DNA from: Methanoregula sp. UBA247 | Lineage (GTDB): Archaea; Halobacteriota; Methanomicrobia; Methanomicrobiales; Methanospirillaceae | DNA: 38,698 nucleotides | Direction: 5' to 3' | NCBI GenBank assembly: GCA_002495055.1 | Contig: DADR01000007.1 | Coordinates: 1 to 38,698 of the forward strand | Shown: piece by piece, positions 16,344-23,682 of the stretch | Layout of the letters: every line of letters begins with the position of its first letter | Position numbering within the stretch: the first letter of the stretch is position 1 | Notes under the pieces: generated by a model | What the model was told of the DNA's origin: nothing | What the model saw: only the letters and a program-made list of their open reading frames with translations | Databases searched by the model: none | Position numbers and translations under genes: made by a program

Positions 16344-17236
16344 GACGAATGCCTCCTCATAATCAGGACTATGAGACCAATCCCGCCAATGCAGGTAAAT
16401 GGCAGAAGAGGGCTCTTTTGGGTCGTCGTTGCCGGTGTCGCTACCTTATCTTCCAGGGATTTTGCGAGGACTCCCTTCGTGCCATGGTAGCCTCCGGTAT
16501 AGACCTTGACTTCATCGATCCACTTGACGGTATAGCCGCTGGTTGACGGGTACAGGTCATCGAACAGGTGGATTGTTGCCGGAGGCATCACCGTCCTCAT
16601 ATCGTTATTGCCAAAGACATGTTTCCCCTCACTGTTTACCGAGGTGTCAGCAAAGAAGACCAGACGCATACCGGTGAAATAAGCCGGGGGGTAGCCTACC
16701 CCCTGTCGTTCCCCAACACTGGTCTCCTCCCCGTTATACCAGCAGACCACAATCGGACCCTGCCTGGGTAGCGGGTTGTAGACGTTCTCAAACCCGAACT
16801 CAATATGGTACCCATCCGGAGCTTTGATCATCACCTCATCACCGGCATTCATACCCCCGACCAGGTTGCAGAGATCTTTGACATCCGTCCCTTTGACAGC
16901 CCCTTCATCCTTGAAATTGGTCGTTTCGTTAACATCCCACTGCCCTTCCTTGTCATCGACAAAGACCGGGCCCTGGTGGTAGTAATGGGTTTTCCCATCG
17001 CCCTGAACCGGCAGGTTTTCCTCCATCCACTGGTACATTACAGTCGTTTCGTTGAGAACCGTTGTACCATCTGCTGCATATTTCACTATATGGACTGCTG
17101 TGGATGGCGCTGCATAGGCGACGTTCACCAGCCCGCAGAGCAGGATTACGGCGATCATAAACGGGAACAGTCTGGTCCCGTACTTTGGTTGTTTTTTAAA
17201 ATCACGTATATAACTAGAACTGGAATTCATCTTCAT
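16340..17236 (-). CDS. Membrane-anchored surface protein with IVKY-type domain (NDM subtype)
   Basis: A 298-residue protein. A hydrophobic signal sequence spans about residues 22-42 (ending VAYA). The shared surface domain spans about 46-250: HIVKYAADGTTVLNETTVMY, GDGKTHYYHQGPVFVDD, GAVKGTDVKDLCNLVGGMNAGD, RQGPIVVCWYNGEE, GMRLVFFADTSVN and FGNNDM. A Thr-rich linker leads to a C-terminal transmembrane segment (PLLPFTCIGGIGLIVLIM) and basic tail. The VKDLC-LVGG and GMRLVFFAD motifs resemble equivalent places in SUOX-fold domains, so a diverged version of that fold is possible. It overlaps both neighbours by ATGA. The ATG at 17236 is followed by another at 17230. Its closest relative in the window is the protein starting at 1616, which also has FGNND where others have DWHE. 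Function is unknown. Confidence 0.85.
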   Translation of the reverse strand: MKMNSSSSYIRDFKKQPKYGTRLFPFMIAVILLCGLVNVAYAAPSTAVHIVKYAADGTTVLNETTVMYQWMEENLPVQGDGKTHYYHQGPVFVDDKEGQWDVNETTNFKDEGAVKGTDVKDLCNLVGGMNAGDEVMIKAPDGYHIEFGFENVYNPLPRQGPIVVCWYNGEETSVGERQGVGYPPAYFTGMRLVFFADTSVNSEGKHVFGNNDMRTVMPPATIHLFDDLYPSTSGYTVKWIDEVKVYTGGYHGTKGVLAKSLEDKVATPATTTQKSPLLPFTCIGGIGLIVLIMRRHSS

Positions 17237-18072
17237 CCTCTCTTCTGCATACTATATCCAAGGAAACCACAGGCTGCGAGCGCACATATGATTGCACATG
17301 GGGAGATTCCTGCCTTCGTCGGGGCTGCAACCTCTGTCGTTGTTGCCTTACTGTCTGGTCCATCTTGCACGGTAGATCCGGAATAAATCAGGATATCAGA
17401 TACGAACTGGACCGATAGACCGGTCGTGGTGGGGTACTTCTCGTCACCCTGACGGTAATAATACCAGTATTCGGGAGCAGCAGATTCGTGCCAGTTGTAA
17501 TTACCAAAGGCATTGATATGCCAGGGATTGGTGGAATTGTCAGCAAAGAAGACGAGGCGCATCCCCGTCCGGTACCCGGGGACGTACCCCTCACCGTCAT
17601 GGTACCACGTGATTACCATGGGGCCCTGCCGGGCGGGGGGCATGTACACGTTCTCGTAGGCAAATGCCCTGGTAAAACCGTCGGTGGCTTTGATCTTAAC
17701 TGTATCTTTTTGGGCCATACCCCCGACCAGACTACAGATGTCTTTGAGATCTGTTCCTTTGACTGCCCCCAAGTCCTTTTCCTGGACATTGGTATTTTCA
17801 GCGGCATTCCAGCGGAGCTCTTCTTCTTTGGCCAGATCCACGTCATCGACGAAGACCGGCCCCTGGTGATAATAGTGAGTTGTCCCGTCACCCAGCACGG
17901 GCAGGTTCGCTTCCATCCACTGATATGTTACGGTCGTTTCATTGATCACGGTCACATTGTCAGCTGCATATTTTACGATATGAACCTCCTGTGTTGCAGC
18001 CGATACAGCTGAGGTCAGTGTACAAACAATGACGAGTGAGAGAATTATTATTTTCCAATAACGTTGCACCAT
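17233..18072 (-). CDS. Membrane-anchored surface protein with IVKY-type domain (WHE subtype), first gene of the wtp operon
   Basis: A 279-residue protein. Residues 1-26 are a signal peptide. The shared surface domain spans about 28-235: EVHIVKYAADN, GDGTTHYYHQGPVFVDD, GAVKGTDLKDICSLVGGMAQKD, RQGPMVITWYHDGEGYVPGY, GMRLVFFADNSTNPW, FGNYNWHESAAPEYWYYY and YPTTTGLSVQFVSDILIYS. A short Thr-rich linker is followed by a C-terminal membrane helix (residues 258-274) and KRG tail. The start ATG at 18072 has a strong ribosome binding site (AGGAGAG, about 8 bases upstream) and a TATA-like element about 55-60 bases upstream, so it opens the operon. The nearest relative in the window is the N-terminal domain of the giant surface protein. 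The domain has conserved His and Cys residues that could bind a ligand, but nothing shows which one. Confidence 0.85.
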   Translation of the reverse strand: MVQRYWKIIILSLVIVCTLTSAVSAATQEVHIVKYAADNVTVINETTVTYQWMEANLPVLGDGTTHYYHQGPVFVDDVDLAKEEELRWNAAENTNVQEKDLGAVKGTDLKDICSLVGGMAQKDTVKIKATDGFTRAFAYENVYMPPARQGPMVITWYHDGEGYVPGYRTGMRLVFFADNSTNPWHINAFGNYNWHESAAPEYWYYYRQGDEKYPTTTGLSVQFVSDILIYSGSTVQDGPDSKATTTEVAAPTKAGISPCAIICALAACGFLGYSMQKRG

Positions 18073-18124
18073 CCGACTCTCCTGATTACACGATTATGTA
18101 ACTAGCCGGTGTGATTTGGTGAGA

Positions 18125-18153
18125 AAATGTTATAAATGTAATATTTTTACATT
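18125..18153 (-). promoter_or_regulatory. Promoter and inverted repeat of the wtp surface-protein operon
   Basis: On the minus strand ATTTATAACATT (18126-18137) is a good archaeal TATA box, placed to give a short leader before the start at 18072. Directly upstream, AATGTAA (18135-18141) and TTACATT (18147-18153) form a 7-base-arm inverted repeat that touches the TATA box and is well placed for a regulator. This sequence differs from the TTTACC/GGTAAA operators of Region C. A single TTTGGTGA near 18115 resembles one half-site of that motif but has no partner at a matching distance. Confidence 0.55.
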
Positions 18154-18287
18154 GAGTAAACTATTTGTATTTAACAACTCGAGAGCTTACAGAAATCAGC
18201 CCCTCCTTGTTTGATATAGTAATACCCTATAAACTCCAGGAGAAAAGAAGTCGTATTTTTCAGAACCCGGTAACTATCGCACTAGTA

Positions 18288-18992
18288 TTAGTCCCGCTTG
18301 ACAGCGGTCAGGACGCCATCACGATCTTCGACAAACAGGACCGTCCTGCCATTGACCGGGCATGGCTTTGGTGATTTCTGTTCCTCAATCAGGACAATTC
18401 CCGAAGTGATGGTCTCCCCATCGAGATTACATACCTCGTCAACACCAGCTGCAATGAGTTGTTGCACAGTGCACGGACCGAATAAATTTCTGATCCTCCC
18501 CCGCTGAATGAACCGGCCATCATTCAGGTTGGCTGCAAGACCAAGACCGGCCATGGCCCCGATGACCCCGTCTTCGGTACCGCCGAGCCCCTTGAGCCGT
18601 ATATTAAGGTTTTTTGCGAGCGTGCGGGCTTTATCTTGCGTCAGGATCAAACATTTTGCATCTCTCCCGAACGCGATGAGTGGGGGGGTGACCTGGTCTT
18701 TCAGTGCAACCGCAACACCCGGGTCGCTGCCTTCGACAAAATCGGCGAGCATCACCTGCTGCACAGTAGCAAAGATCCTGTCGGGATCAGCATTTCCGTT
18801 CGTCTCGACATGGATGACGGCGCAGCTGTTGTGTGATGTATAGGGAATATCGGGGTGCACATAGAGCTGGTGGCGAGTAATCCCATAGATCGGATAAGCT
18901 GCTGAGAGCGTGTCGGCGATTGCACGGGCAAGACGGCCGGTCCCGCGGGAGCCAGGATTGTCTGTGTCATCGATGCTGACGAGAATAGTCAT
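18288..18992 (-). CDS. Stand-alone TiaS N-terminal-like protein
   Basis: A 234-residue protein starting with TILVSIDDTDNPGSRGTGRL. The IDDTD signature is that of TiaS, the archaeal enzyme that makes agmatidine in tRNA-Ile2. Full-length TiaS has about 420 residues, including OB-fold and zinc-ribbon parts for tRNA binding. This protein stops after the catalytic-like N-terminal region. Other conserved-looking stretches are SHNSCAVIHVE, EGSDPGVAVAL, GLGGTEDGVIGAMAGLGLA and GRIRNLFGP. A strong ribosome binding site (GGAGGG) precedes the ATG at 18992. It is probably a paralog with a different job rather than tRNA-Ile2 modification, and its placement among molybdenum/tungsten genes is suggestive. 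True function is unknown. Confidence 0.7.
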   Translation of the reverse strand: MTILVSIDDTDNPGSRGTGRLARAIADTLSAAYPIYGITRHQLYVHPDIPYTSHNSCAVIHVETNGNADPDRIFATVQQVMLADFVEGSDPGVAVALKDQVTPPLIAFGRDAKCLILTQDKARTLAKNLNIRLKGLGGTEDGVIGAMAGLGLAANLNDGRFIQRGRIRNLFGPCTVQQLIAAGVDEVCNLDGETITSGIVLIEEQKSPKPCPVNGRTVLFVEDRDGVLTAVKRD

Positions 18993-19021
18993 TGAAGTCC
19001 CTCCTTAGGGTATTGAAAAAG

Positions 19022-19043
19022 AGGAATATATTCCTGTTTAAAC
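19022..19043 (-). promoter_or_regulatory. Palindromes in the promoter of the TiaS-like gene
   Basis: AGGAATATATTCCT (19022-19035) is a perfect 14-base palindrome, directly followed by the 8-base palindrome GTTTAAAC (19036-19043). They lie 30-51 bases before the ATG at 18992, where the archaeal TATA/BRE region is expected. The first palindrome may therefore simply contain the TATA box (AATATATT), or a repressor may cover it. Confidence 0.45.
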
Positions 19044-19606
19044 GATTGTTTATGTTAATAAAAATTGATCATTCTCTTAGAGGATCTAATCTGTTGATTC
19101 TGGAATTGGTATATTTTTGTGCCACAAGATCGTGCAACGACTATAATGATGTTTTCTTTTACTTTACCCATTTTTCCTTACCAATACTGCCCCTTTCCTG
19201 ACCTAACCTCCTCTCCATGGCCACCCGGATGCGTTTTAATAGCTCTTTTCCGGGTTTTCCCTTGAAAATCCCTATTTTTCTCCCCGGTATTTCACTCACC
19301 TTTTTTCGGGTCATACTGGCTCCCGGTTACTGGTTAATCGAGAAACTGGAGCACCTTATACCCCTTTTTCCGAACAAATGAACGCCCGCTAAATTGCACG
19401 GTTTTTTCCCTATTAAAACGATTCTTTCTGAAAAATAACGAGTTTAACAAGAAATTTTACCACGTGTTGGCACCGCTTCCGCTCGAGATTTTCCCGTATT
19501 TTTTCAGGATCGCAAATCGTTGTCCGTTTGCAAATCCGGGCATTTTACGGGGACTCGATCTCACAGGTCCGGTCATCTACGAGGTAACACCCCTGAAAAA
19601 AGGACC
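19044..19606. other. Gene-free region between the TiaS-like gene and a hypothetical gene
   Basis: No open frame of useful length, no tRNA and no strong repeat is seen. The sequence is rich in T runs on the plus strand. One stretch around 19144-19200 has a near C box (ATGATGT) and a CTGA, but no internal D'/C' pair, so it is not called as a guide RNA. Confidence 0.5.
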
Positions 19607-19981
19607 TCATCGTGCATGGGGATTTGTGTAATCGTCCGGTCCCCACCATCCGATCTCCCCGACTGATAGATCGTGAACAATCAACCGGCGCCACACCCGT
19701 TCATGCTGGGTACGCAGCCAGAGCTCACGCAGGATAAAGGGGGGGAAGGGGAGATTACGAAGTCCCAGGATTTCGTTTGGGAACTGCTGCTCATAAAACC
19801 CGTCCGGATTGATGTGGTACCGGGTCTGTCGTACCTTTACCACCCGGAAAGATTCCGGTTTGAAGATCAGGATGTCGAAGAGCAGATGCATATAGGGGTT
19901 GTCCACCGGAAGATACCCCATCCGCTCCGCAAATCCTTTCGCCTCAGCAATCGCTGCTTCCGGTTTCTTTCCCCGTGTCAC
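19607..19981 (-). CDS. Hypothetical protein, 124 residues
   Basis: I do not recognise this family. The GTG at 19981 is chosen because GAGAGGG lies about 9 bases upstream; a TTG at 19999 would add six residues. The protein is basic, with aromatic-rich conserved-looking segments: MHLLFDILIFKPESFRVVKV, RYHINPDGFYEQQFPNEILG, ILRELWLRTQHERVWRRLIV and IGWWGPDDY. The FDILIF...FRVVKVR pattern could be the beta-hairpin of a nuclease-like fold, but no complete catalytic set is evident. It is followed by more than 600 bases without genes. Confidence 0.6.
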   Translation of the reverse strand: MTRGKKPEAAIAEAKGFAERMGYLPVDNPYMHLLFDILIFKPESFRVVKVRQTRYHINPDGFYEQQFPNEILGLRNLPFPPFILRELWLRTQHERVWRRLIVHDLSVGEIGWWGPDDYTNPHAR

Positions 19982-20081
19982 GGAACCATTCCCTCTCAAG
20001 TCTGTAAATTTTTTGATCGCAGGATGTACTTCTCCATCGGTGGATCATACGCCATTGAATCCCTTGTGGTCGGTGAACATA

Positions 20082-20585
20082 TCACCGGAATCGTTCATCC
20101 GACCGGAATGTGCCTGCACCGTGGGCACTCCGTTCAAGCCATCCCGCCGAGGCTTCCGGATAAGAATCAAATGCCGGCACATAGGGTTTCAGGTCAAGGA
20201 GCGGTGTCCCGTCAAGGATATCCACATCTTCAACGACCAGCGTTGAACCTTTCACTTCGATGAGCCGCACGGTCGAAAGCCCGATTGCATTCGGGCGCCG
20301 GGGTGCCCGGGTGGCAAAGACGCCGCGGGGAGTTGTGTCGAGGAAGGGTATGACCTTCAGCTGGTATGACGCGCAACGGTGGAATGCATAAATCAGGAAC
20401 AGATGGGAAAAACCATCGATATCCCTGAGACCTTCAGCAAATTCACAAAAGACCTCAACACTTCCACGGATACCCCGTGCCCCGCCCGGCTGGATGGGCA
20501 TACCCTTGATATCGGTAAATGGCGTATGGATGGTGCCGATCGGGACAAATGAGATCGGATCCCTCCGGTTCTTTTCATCCTGCAT
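20082..20585 (-). CDS. trmO: TrmO/TsaA-family protein (tRNA t6A37 methyltransferase family)
   Basis: A 167-residue protein with hallmarks of the TrmO (YaeB/VirR) beta-barrel family: PIGTIHTPF (16-24), PIQPGGARGIRG, FAEGLRDIDGFSHLFLIYAF, RGVFATRAPRRPNAIGLS, VEDVDILDGTPLLDLKPYVP and a final Asp/Ser-rich segment. Known members methylate N6 of threonylcarbamoyladenosine at tRNA position 37 using S-adenosylmethionine. Archaeal members are less studied and some may have other substrates. It is transcribed divergently from the DUF364 gene, with an inverted repeat 17-45 bases upstream of its ATG, so it appears to share regulation with metal genes. That context makes a role linked to metal homeostasis possible. 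Confidence 0.85.
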   Translation of the reverse strand: MQDEKNRRDPISFVPIGTIHTPFTDIKGMPIQPGGARGIRGSVEVFCEFAEGLRDIDGFSHLFLIYAFHRCASYQLKVIPFLDTTPRGVFATRAPRRPNAIGLSTVRLIEVKGSTLVVEDVDILDGTPLLDLKPYVPAFDSYPEASAGWLERSAHGAGTFRSDERFR

Positions 20586-20601
20586 ATACCGGGATCATCA
20601 G

Positions 20602-20630
20602 GTTTGGTAAAAATAAATGTTTACCAAAAC
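20602..20630. promoter_or_regulatory. Operator candidate: TTTGGTAAA, 8-base spacer, TTTACCAAA
   Basis: The arms at 20603-20611 and 20620-20628 are a perfect 9-base inverted repeat. The site lies immediately upstream of the TrmO-family gene and within the divergent region leading to the DUF364 gene. The GGTAAA/TTTACC arms recur in the MOT1/tupB intergenic region with a 5-base spacer, and related half-sites occur before tupA, which suggests one regulator. Confidence 0.6.
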
Positions 20631-20771
20631 ATAAAAATTTCTTAAAAATGGGCTGGTCGCAGGAATACCGGAATATGCCGTAGTTTCCTGACCAGATGAT
20701 TTTTGTACGGGATAGAAAACGTTGACTTACCGACCATTTGCTGTTCTTTCAATGAGGCATTTATCGTGTGC

Positions 20772-20806
20772 ATGTGTCCGTTTGGTCTAATCCCAAAGGG
20801 ACACAT
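20772..20806. promoter_or_regulatory. 14-base-arm inverted repeat upstream of the DUF364 gene
   Basis: ATGTGTCCGTTTGG (20772-20785) and CCAAAGGGACACAT (20793-20806) are reverse complements except at one position, with a 7-base spacer. The site lies 95 bases before the ATG of the DUF364 gene and about 190 bases from the TrmO start. The inner TTTGG/CCAAA recalls the outer part of the operator at 20602. It could be a second operator or an RNA hairpin. Confidence 0.5.
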
Positions 20807-20900
20807 ATCATGTTCTCGTGATCAATTATAATAGTTTCTTTTTAACTTTAAGATAGTATCAAATAAAAATATTTATCAGATAGGGTTCTACAGTTGATCG

Positions 20901-21884
20901 ATGCCTGATACCGGTATAATAAAATCCGAAAACCTGACAAGAGAGAAATACCGGCGGGTTCAAAAAAATATCCTTGAACTGACGTTGGAACGGTTGCAAA
21001 AACTCTACACAGAGAGTCCGGTCCGCCCGGGCAGACTCATTCGTCTGGCAATAAAACCCCACTGGATTACCGTGATTGGTTCGAACAACGAGTGCGGGAT
21101 GGCAACAAATTTCACCGGCATTCGTGATGCTGCACACGGGGACCGGACAGAAAACATCAAATTTTTAGACCTGGTGGGTAAACCGCTCTTCGAGATCGCT
21201 GACCGGGGAATCCATGCAACCGATCTCCAGGAACGGTCCATAGGTGTTGCTTCTTTAAGTGCACTCTCCCAGCAGTTTTTAGGATCTTCAGCGGTACGGG
21301 AGCGGGGATTTCTCGCAAGGAGCTGGATGCCCGGTGATAAACTTGTCCGGCAGTACCCGACACTTACCAGGCTGATCACAAAGAATGATATCGTTGCTAT
21401 AGTGGGATATGGAGACGAAGTGCGAAATCTCCGGGGCAGGTGCCGTGAACTGCACGTTATCGATCTACACCCTCAGGAAACATTTGAGACGGTTATTATT
21501 GACAAGGGTGTCACGTATGGCCCCCGGGATTTTATCGTTCATGCCGAAAAAGAGAACGAGAAAGTCCTGGCGACTGCAGATGTTGTTATCATCACAGCGT
21601 CCACGCTTGTAAATGCCATGTTCGAAGACCTCATGAAATATACTAAAAACGCCCGTCTTGTCGGGTTATACGGACCGGATTGTTCATTAATCCCGGATGT
21701 TTTTTTTAAACGGGGTATCGATTTTTTCACATCATTCCACATAGTTGATCCAGTCCGGTTTTCTGATGACATGATAAATGATCATGATATGGAATTTTCA
21801 CTCAGGACCACACAGAAGCAATACATGTTCATGCGCCCGCTGGCAAATACCCGGGGGACTCCGATCCAGAAAATGCTGCGGTAG
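20901..21884 (+). CDS. DUF4213/DUF364 protein, putative heavy-metal chelation family
   Basis: A 327-residue protein. The N-terminal part (about 20-165) matches the DUF4213 layout with GMATNF, LDLVGKPLFEIAD and ERSIGVASLSALSQ. The C-terminal part (about 170-310) is a Rossmann-like DUF364 domain: IVAIVGYGDEVRNLRGR, LHVIDLHPQE, ADVVIITASTLVNAMFEDLM, VGLYGPDCSLIPDVFFKRGI and FTSFHIVDP. The family (COG2014) is described as possibly involved in heavy-metal chelation, with no proven reaction. It is divergent from the TrmO-family gene and shares its upstream region. An AT-rich TATA-like stretch (AAAAATATTTATC) lies about 25-35 bases before the ATG. Its position in a molybdenum/tungsten gene set fits a metal-handling role, by inference. 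Confidence 0.82.
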   Translation: MPDTGIIKSENLTREKYRRVQKNILELTLERLQKLYTESPVRPGRLIRLAIKPHWITVIGSNNECGMATNFTGIRDAAHGDRTENIKFLDLVGKPLFEIADRGIHATDLQERSIGVASLSALSQQFLGSSAVRERGFLARSWMPGDKLVRQYPTLTRLITKNDIVAIVGYGDEVRNLRGRCRELHVIDLHPQETFETVIIDKGVTYGPRDFIVHAEKENEKVLATADVVIITASTLVNAMFEDLMKYTKNARLVGLYGPDCSLIPDVFFKRGIDFFTSFHIVDPVRFSDDMINDHDMEFSLRTTQKQYMFMRPLANTRGTPIQKMLR

Positions 21885-22133
21885 ATGAACACCTATGAAC
21901 AGATACCTGCCTTAGAGAATCCCTATCAAAAAACTGGTAAACTGAGGCATCCACCCAACAGCAAAAATAAGCAATGATTTCCCCGAATTGTTGAAAGGAT
22001 GGTAATGCTATTTTGAAAAATCAATTTCCTATCCAATGAATGTTTGTTGCCGTGAACCAAATCTCTGCCACGCGGCATTATCAGAAAAAAAGAGCTTATG
22101 GAAGGACGAAAATCCCTCCGCTCCTGCTATTAA

Positions 22134-22556
22134 TTATTTTACCATGAGCTTAGCTTTTTCTTCTTCTGGCTTTTGAACGGGTTTTTTCGTCCACGTGAGA
22201 TCATTGCCCTGGAATGCAAACGAATTCATCAACGATATTCTCACATCATCAGGTACAGATGATGTATCTGCATTCTGGGGAACGATAAGAAGAATATTGT
22301 TCTTTTGGACCTGTCCGTAAGGTCCGGTTGCGCTGGAACGCATACTTTCAAGTTTTTCCTTAGGCACGGACTTGTCAAACGAGACAAGAACTTTCGTTGA
22401 TTCTCTGTTTCCGGAAATCGTGCGTTCGGCATTAAATTGCTGATCATACCCACCAGATTCAGGTTGCGGGGTTATCTTCCAGCCATCGTACGTAGAAAAG
22501 AACCGGTTGATCTCCTGTCTGGCAAACTGGTGCATAATATCCTGACTGCTTCCCAT
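22134..22556 (-). CDS. Hypothetical protein, 140 residues
   Basis: I do not recognise the family. The ATG at 22556 is preferred; an in-frame TTG at 22562 is also possible. The sequence is hydrophilic with no signal peptide or membrane segment: HQFARQEINRFFSTYDGWKI, a central beta-rich stretch (TKVLVSFDKSVPKEKLESM), YGQVQKNNILLIVPQNADTS, and a Lys/Glu-rich tail ending KLMVK. The FFSTYDGWK segment and the alternating strands suggest a small alpha/beta domain. It stands alone between the DUF364 gene and the MobA-like gene. Confidence 0.65.
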   Translation of the reverse strand: MGSSQDIMHQFARQEINRFFSTYDGWKITPQPESGGYDQQFNAERTISGNRESTKVLVSFDKSVPKEKLESMRSSATGPYGQVQKNNILLIVPQNADTSSVPDDVRISLMNSFAFQGNDLTWTKKPVQKPEEEKAKLMVK

Positions 22557-22696
22557 ACTCAATCAGTGATAGTTGCTCAATAATCAATAAAAAACTATGG
22601 TTTTATCGGCGAAAGTACAGGTTTATTAATTTGTAAACTATTATCTCCAAACAAAACAGTTTTATTAAATAAAATAGTATATCGGAATGTCCAGGA

Positions 22697-22816
22697 ATGG
22701 CTAAAACAAGAGTACAGTCCGAAAACCTGTTCAATTTTACAAGACCTGAAAATTTCCTCAGGTTAAAGAATAAAACAGGCCACCGGACCGTTATCGCAAT
22801 AGGTATTGGGGGATAA
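22697..22816 (+). CDS. Possible 39-residue small protein
   Basis: ATG at 22697 to TAA at 22816, with AGGA (CCAGGA) 2-6 bases before the ATG, which is close for a ribosome binding site. The product begins MAKTRVQSENLFNF and ends TVIAIGIGG. AT-rich promoter-like sequence lies at 22640-22680. It could be a real small gene, a leader peptide for the MobA-like gene 140 bases downstream, or the remnant of a longer gene. No homology was recognised. Confidence 0.25.
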   Translation: MAKTRVQSENLFNFTRPENFLRLKNKTGHRTVIAIGIGG

Positions 22817-22958
22817 TTTCCCCGTTCTCAAGATTATGAAGGAGATTATTACAAGAAAGCACAAAAATCGGGAAAAACTACAATTAGCAAGCTGTCTAAC
22901 TAATTACCAACAATCAGGAATTCCACGGGTATTTTGCAGAGCAGGGGGGTGAGAGCAG

Positions 22959-23582
22959 GTGAGTACTATCCGTCGATCAGCGGTAATTCTTGTAGGGGGG
23001 GAAGCACGGCGTGCTAACGGTAAGGAGAAGTACTTCTTCGTATACGAGGGCAGGACCTTCATCGAACGGCTCATCGACACCCTTGAACAGGTAGTTGACG
23101 AAATTATTCTCGTGGCAAAGGATCCTGAACAGTGCAAACGATTCCGCCACTTTGACGGTGTCCGTTGCATCACCGACATCCGGCCGGGTATCGGCCCGAT
23201 CGGCGGGCTGCATGCAGGAACTCTGGCAGCACACGGCGACACGCTCTTTGTCTCTGCATGCGATATGCCCTGCATCGATGTAAAGGTAGTACGCTATCTT
23301 TTTGATGCCTTAGGCAACGCGGATGCCGTGATACCCAGCTGGGATTATGATATGATCGAGCCACTCCATGCAGTATACCGGCGGTCTGTTCTTTTAGGAT
23401 ATCTTGAGAATCACGAGTCATTTTCCCTTCGACCGATGATCCGCAGCATCAATACCCGCTATGTGTCGGTCGAAGAGCTCAGGCAGTTCGATCCGACTCT
23501 GAAAACATTCACCAACATCAACAATCTTGAAGATCTCGAGCGGATGAATACGGGCTCTCTTCTCTCTCATAAAGGGGAATAA
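22959..23582 (+). CDS. mobA: MobA-like molybdopterin nucleotidyltransferase
   Basis: A 207-residue nucleotidyltransferase of the MobA family, which attaches GMP to molybdopterin to finish the bis-MGD form of the Mo/W cofactor. Methanogen formylmethanofuran and formate dehydrogenases use that form. Visible motifs: nucleotide-binding VILVGGEARRANGKEKYFFV (10-29), TDIRPGIGPIGGLHAG, the metal-binding SACDMPCID, IEPLHAVYRR, and TNINNLEDLERM near the end. The usual Arg-Met-Gly of the first loop is replaced by Arg-Ala-Asn-Gly, a mild deviation. The start is GTG at 22959, supported by GGGGGTGAG 9-15 bases upstream. It is convergent with the storage-protein-like gene. A related purine or sugar nucleotidyltransferase role cannot be excluded. 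Confidence 0.82.
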   Translation: MSTIRRSAVILVGGEARRANGKEKYFFVYEGRTFIERLIDTLEQVVDEIILVAKDPEQCKRFRHFDGVRCITDIRPGIGPIGGLHAGTLAAHGDTLFVSACDMPCIDVKVVRYLFDALGNADAVIPSWDYDMIEPLHAVYRRSVLLGYLENHESFSLRPMIRSINTRYVSVEELRQFDPTLKTFTNINNLEDLERMNTGSLLSHKGE

Positions 23583-23586
23583 TACG

Positions 23587-23600
23587 ATGAAAATTTTCAT
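23587..23600. terminator. Palindrome between convergent mobA and the storage-like gene
   Basis: ATGAAAATTTTCAT is a perfect 14-base palindrome beginning 4 bases after the mobA stop. It lies in the roughly 100-base gap where both genes end, so it may act in termination on either strand. The arms are AT-rich and the hairpin would be weak. Confidence 0.3.
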
Positions 23601-23682
23601 ACAGTTATACCCATACGGGAAAAAGATTCTCCGGTTTAAATTTTAACTGATCACCCCCCCCAAAAAAATGGATGCTGGGTAC

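Noticed and set aside
19144..19200. Possible C/D box guide RNA (ATGATGT ... CTGA)
   Set aside because: The C box has a mismatch, no internal D'/C' boxes are present, and the two boxes are not flanked by a terminal stem.
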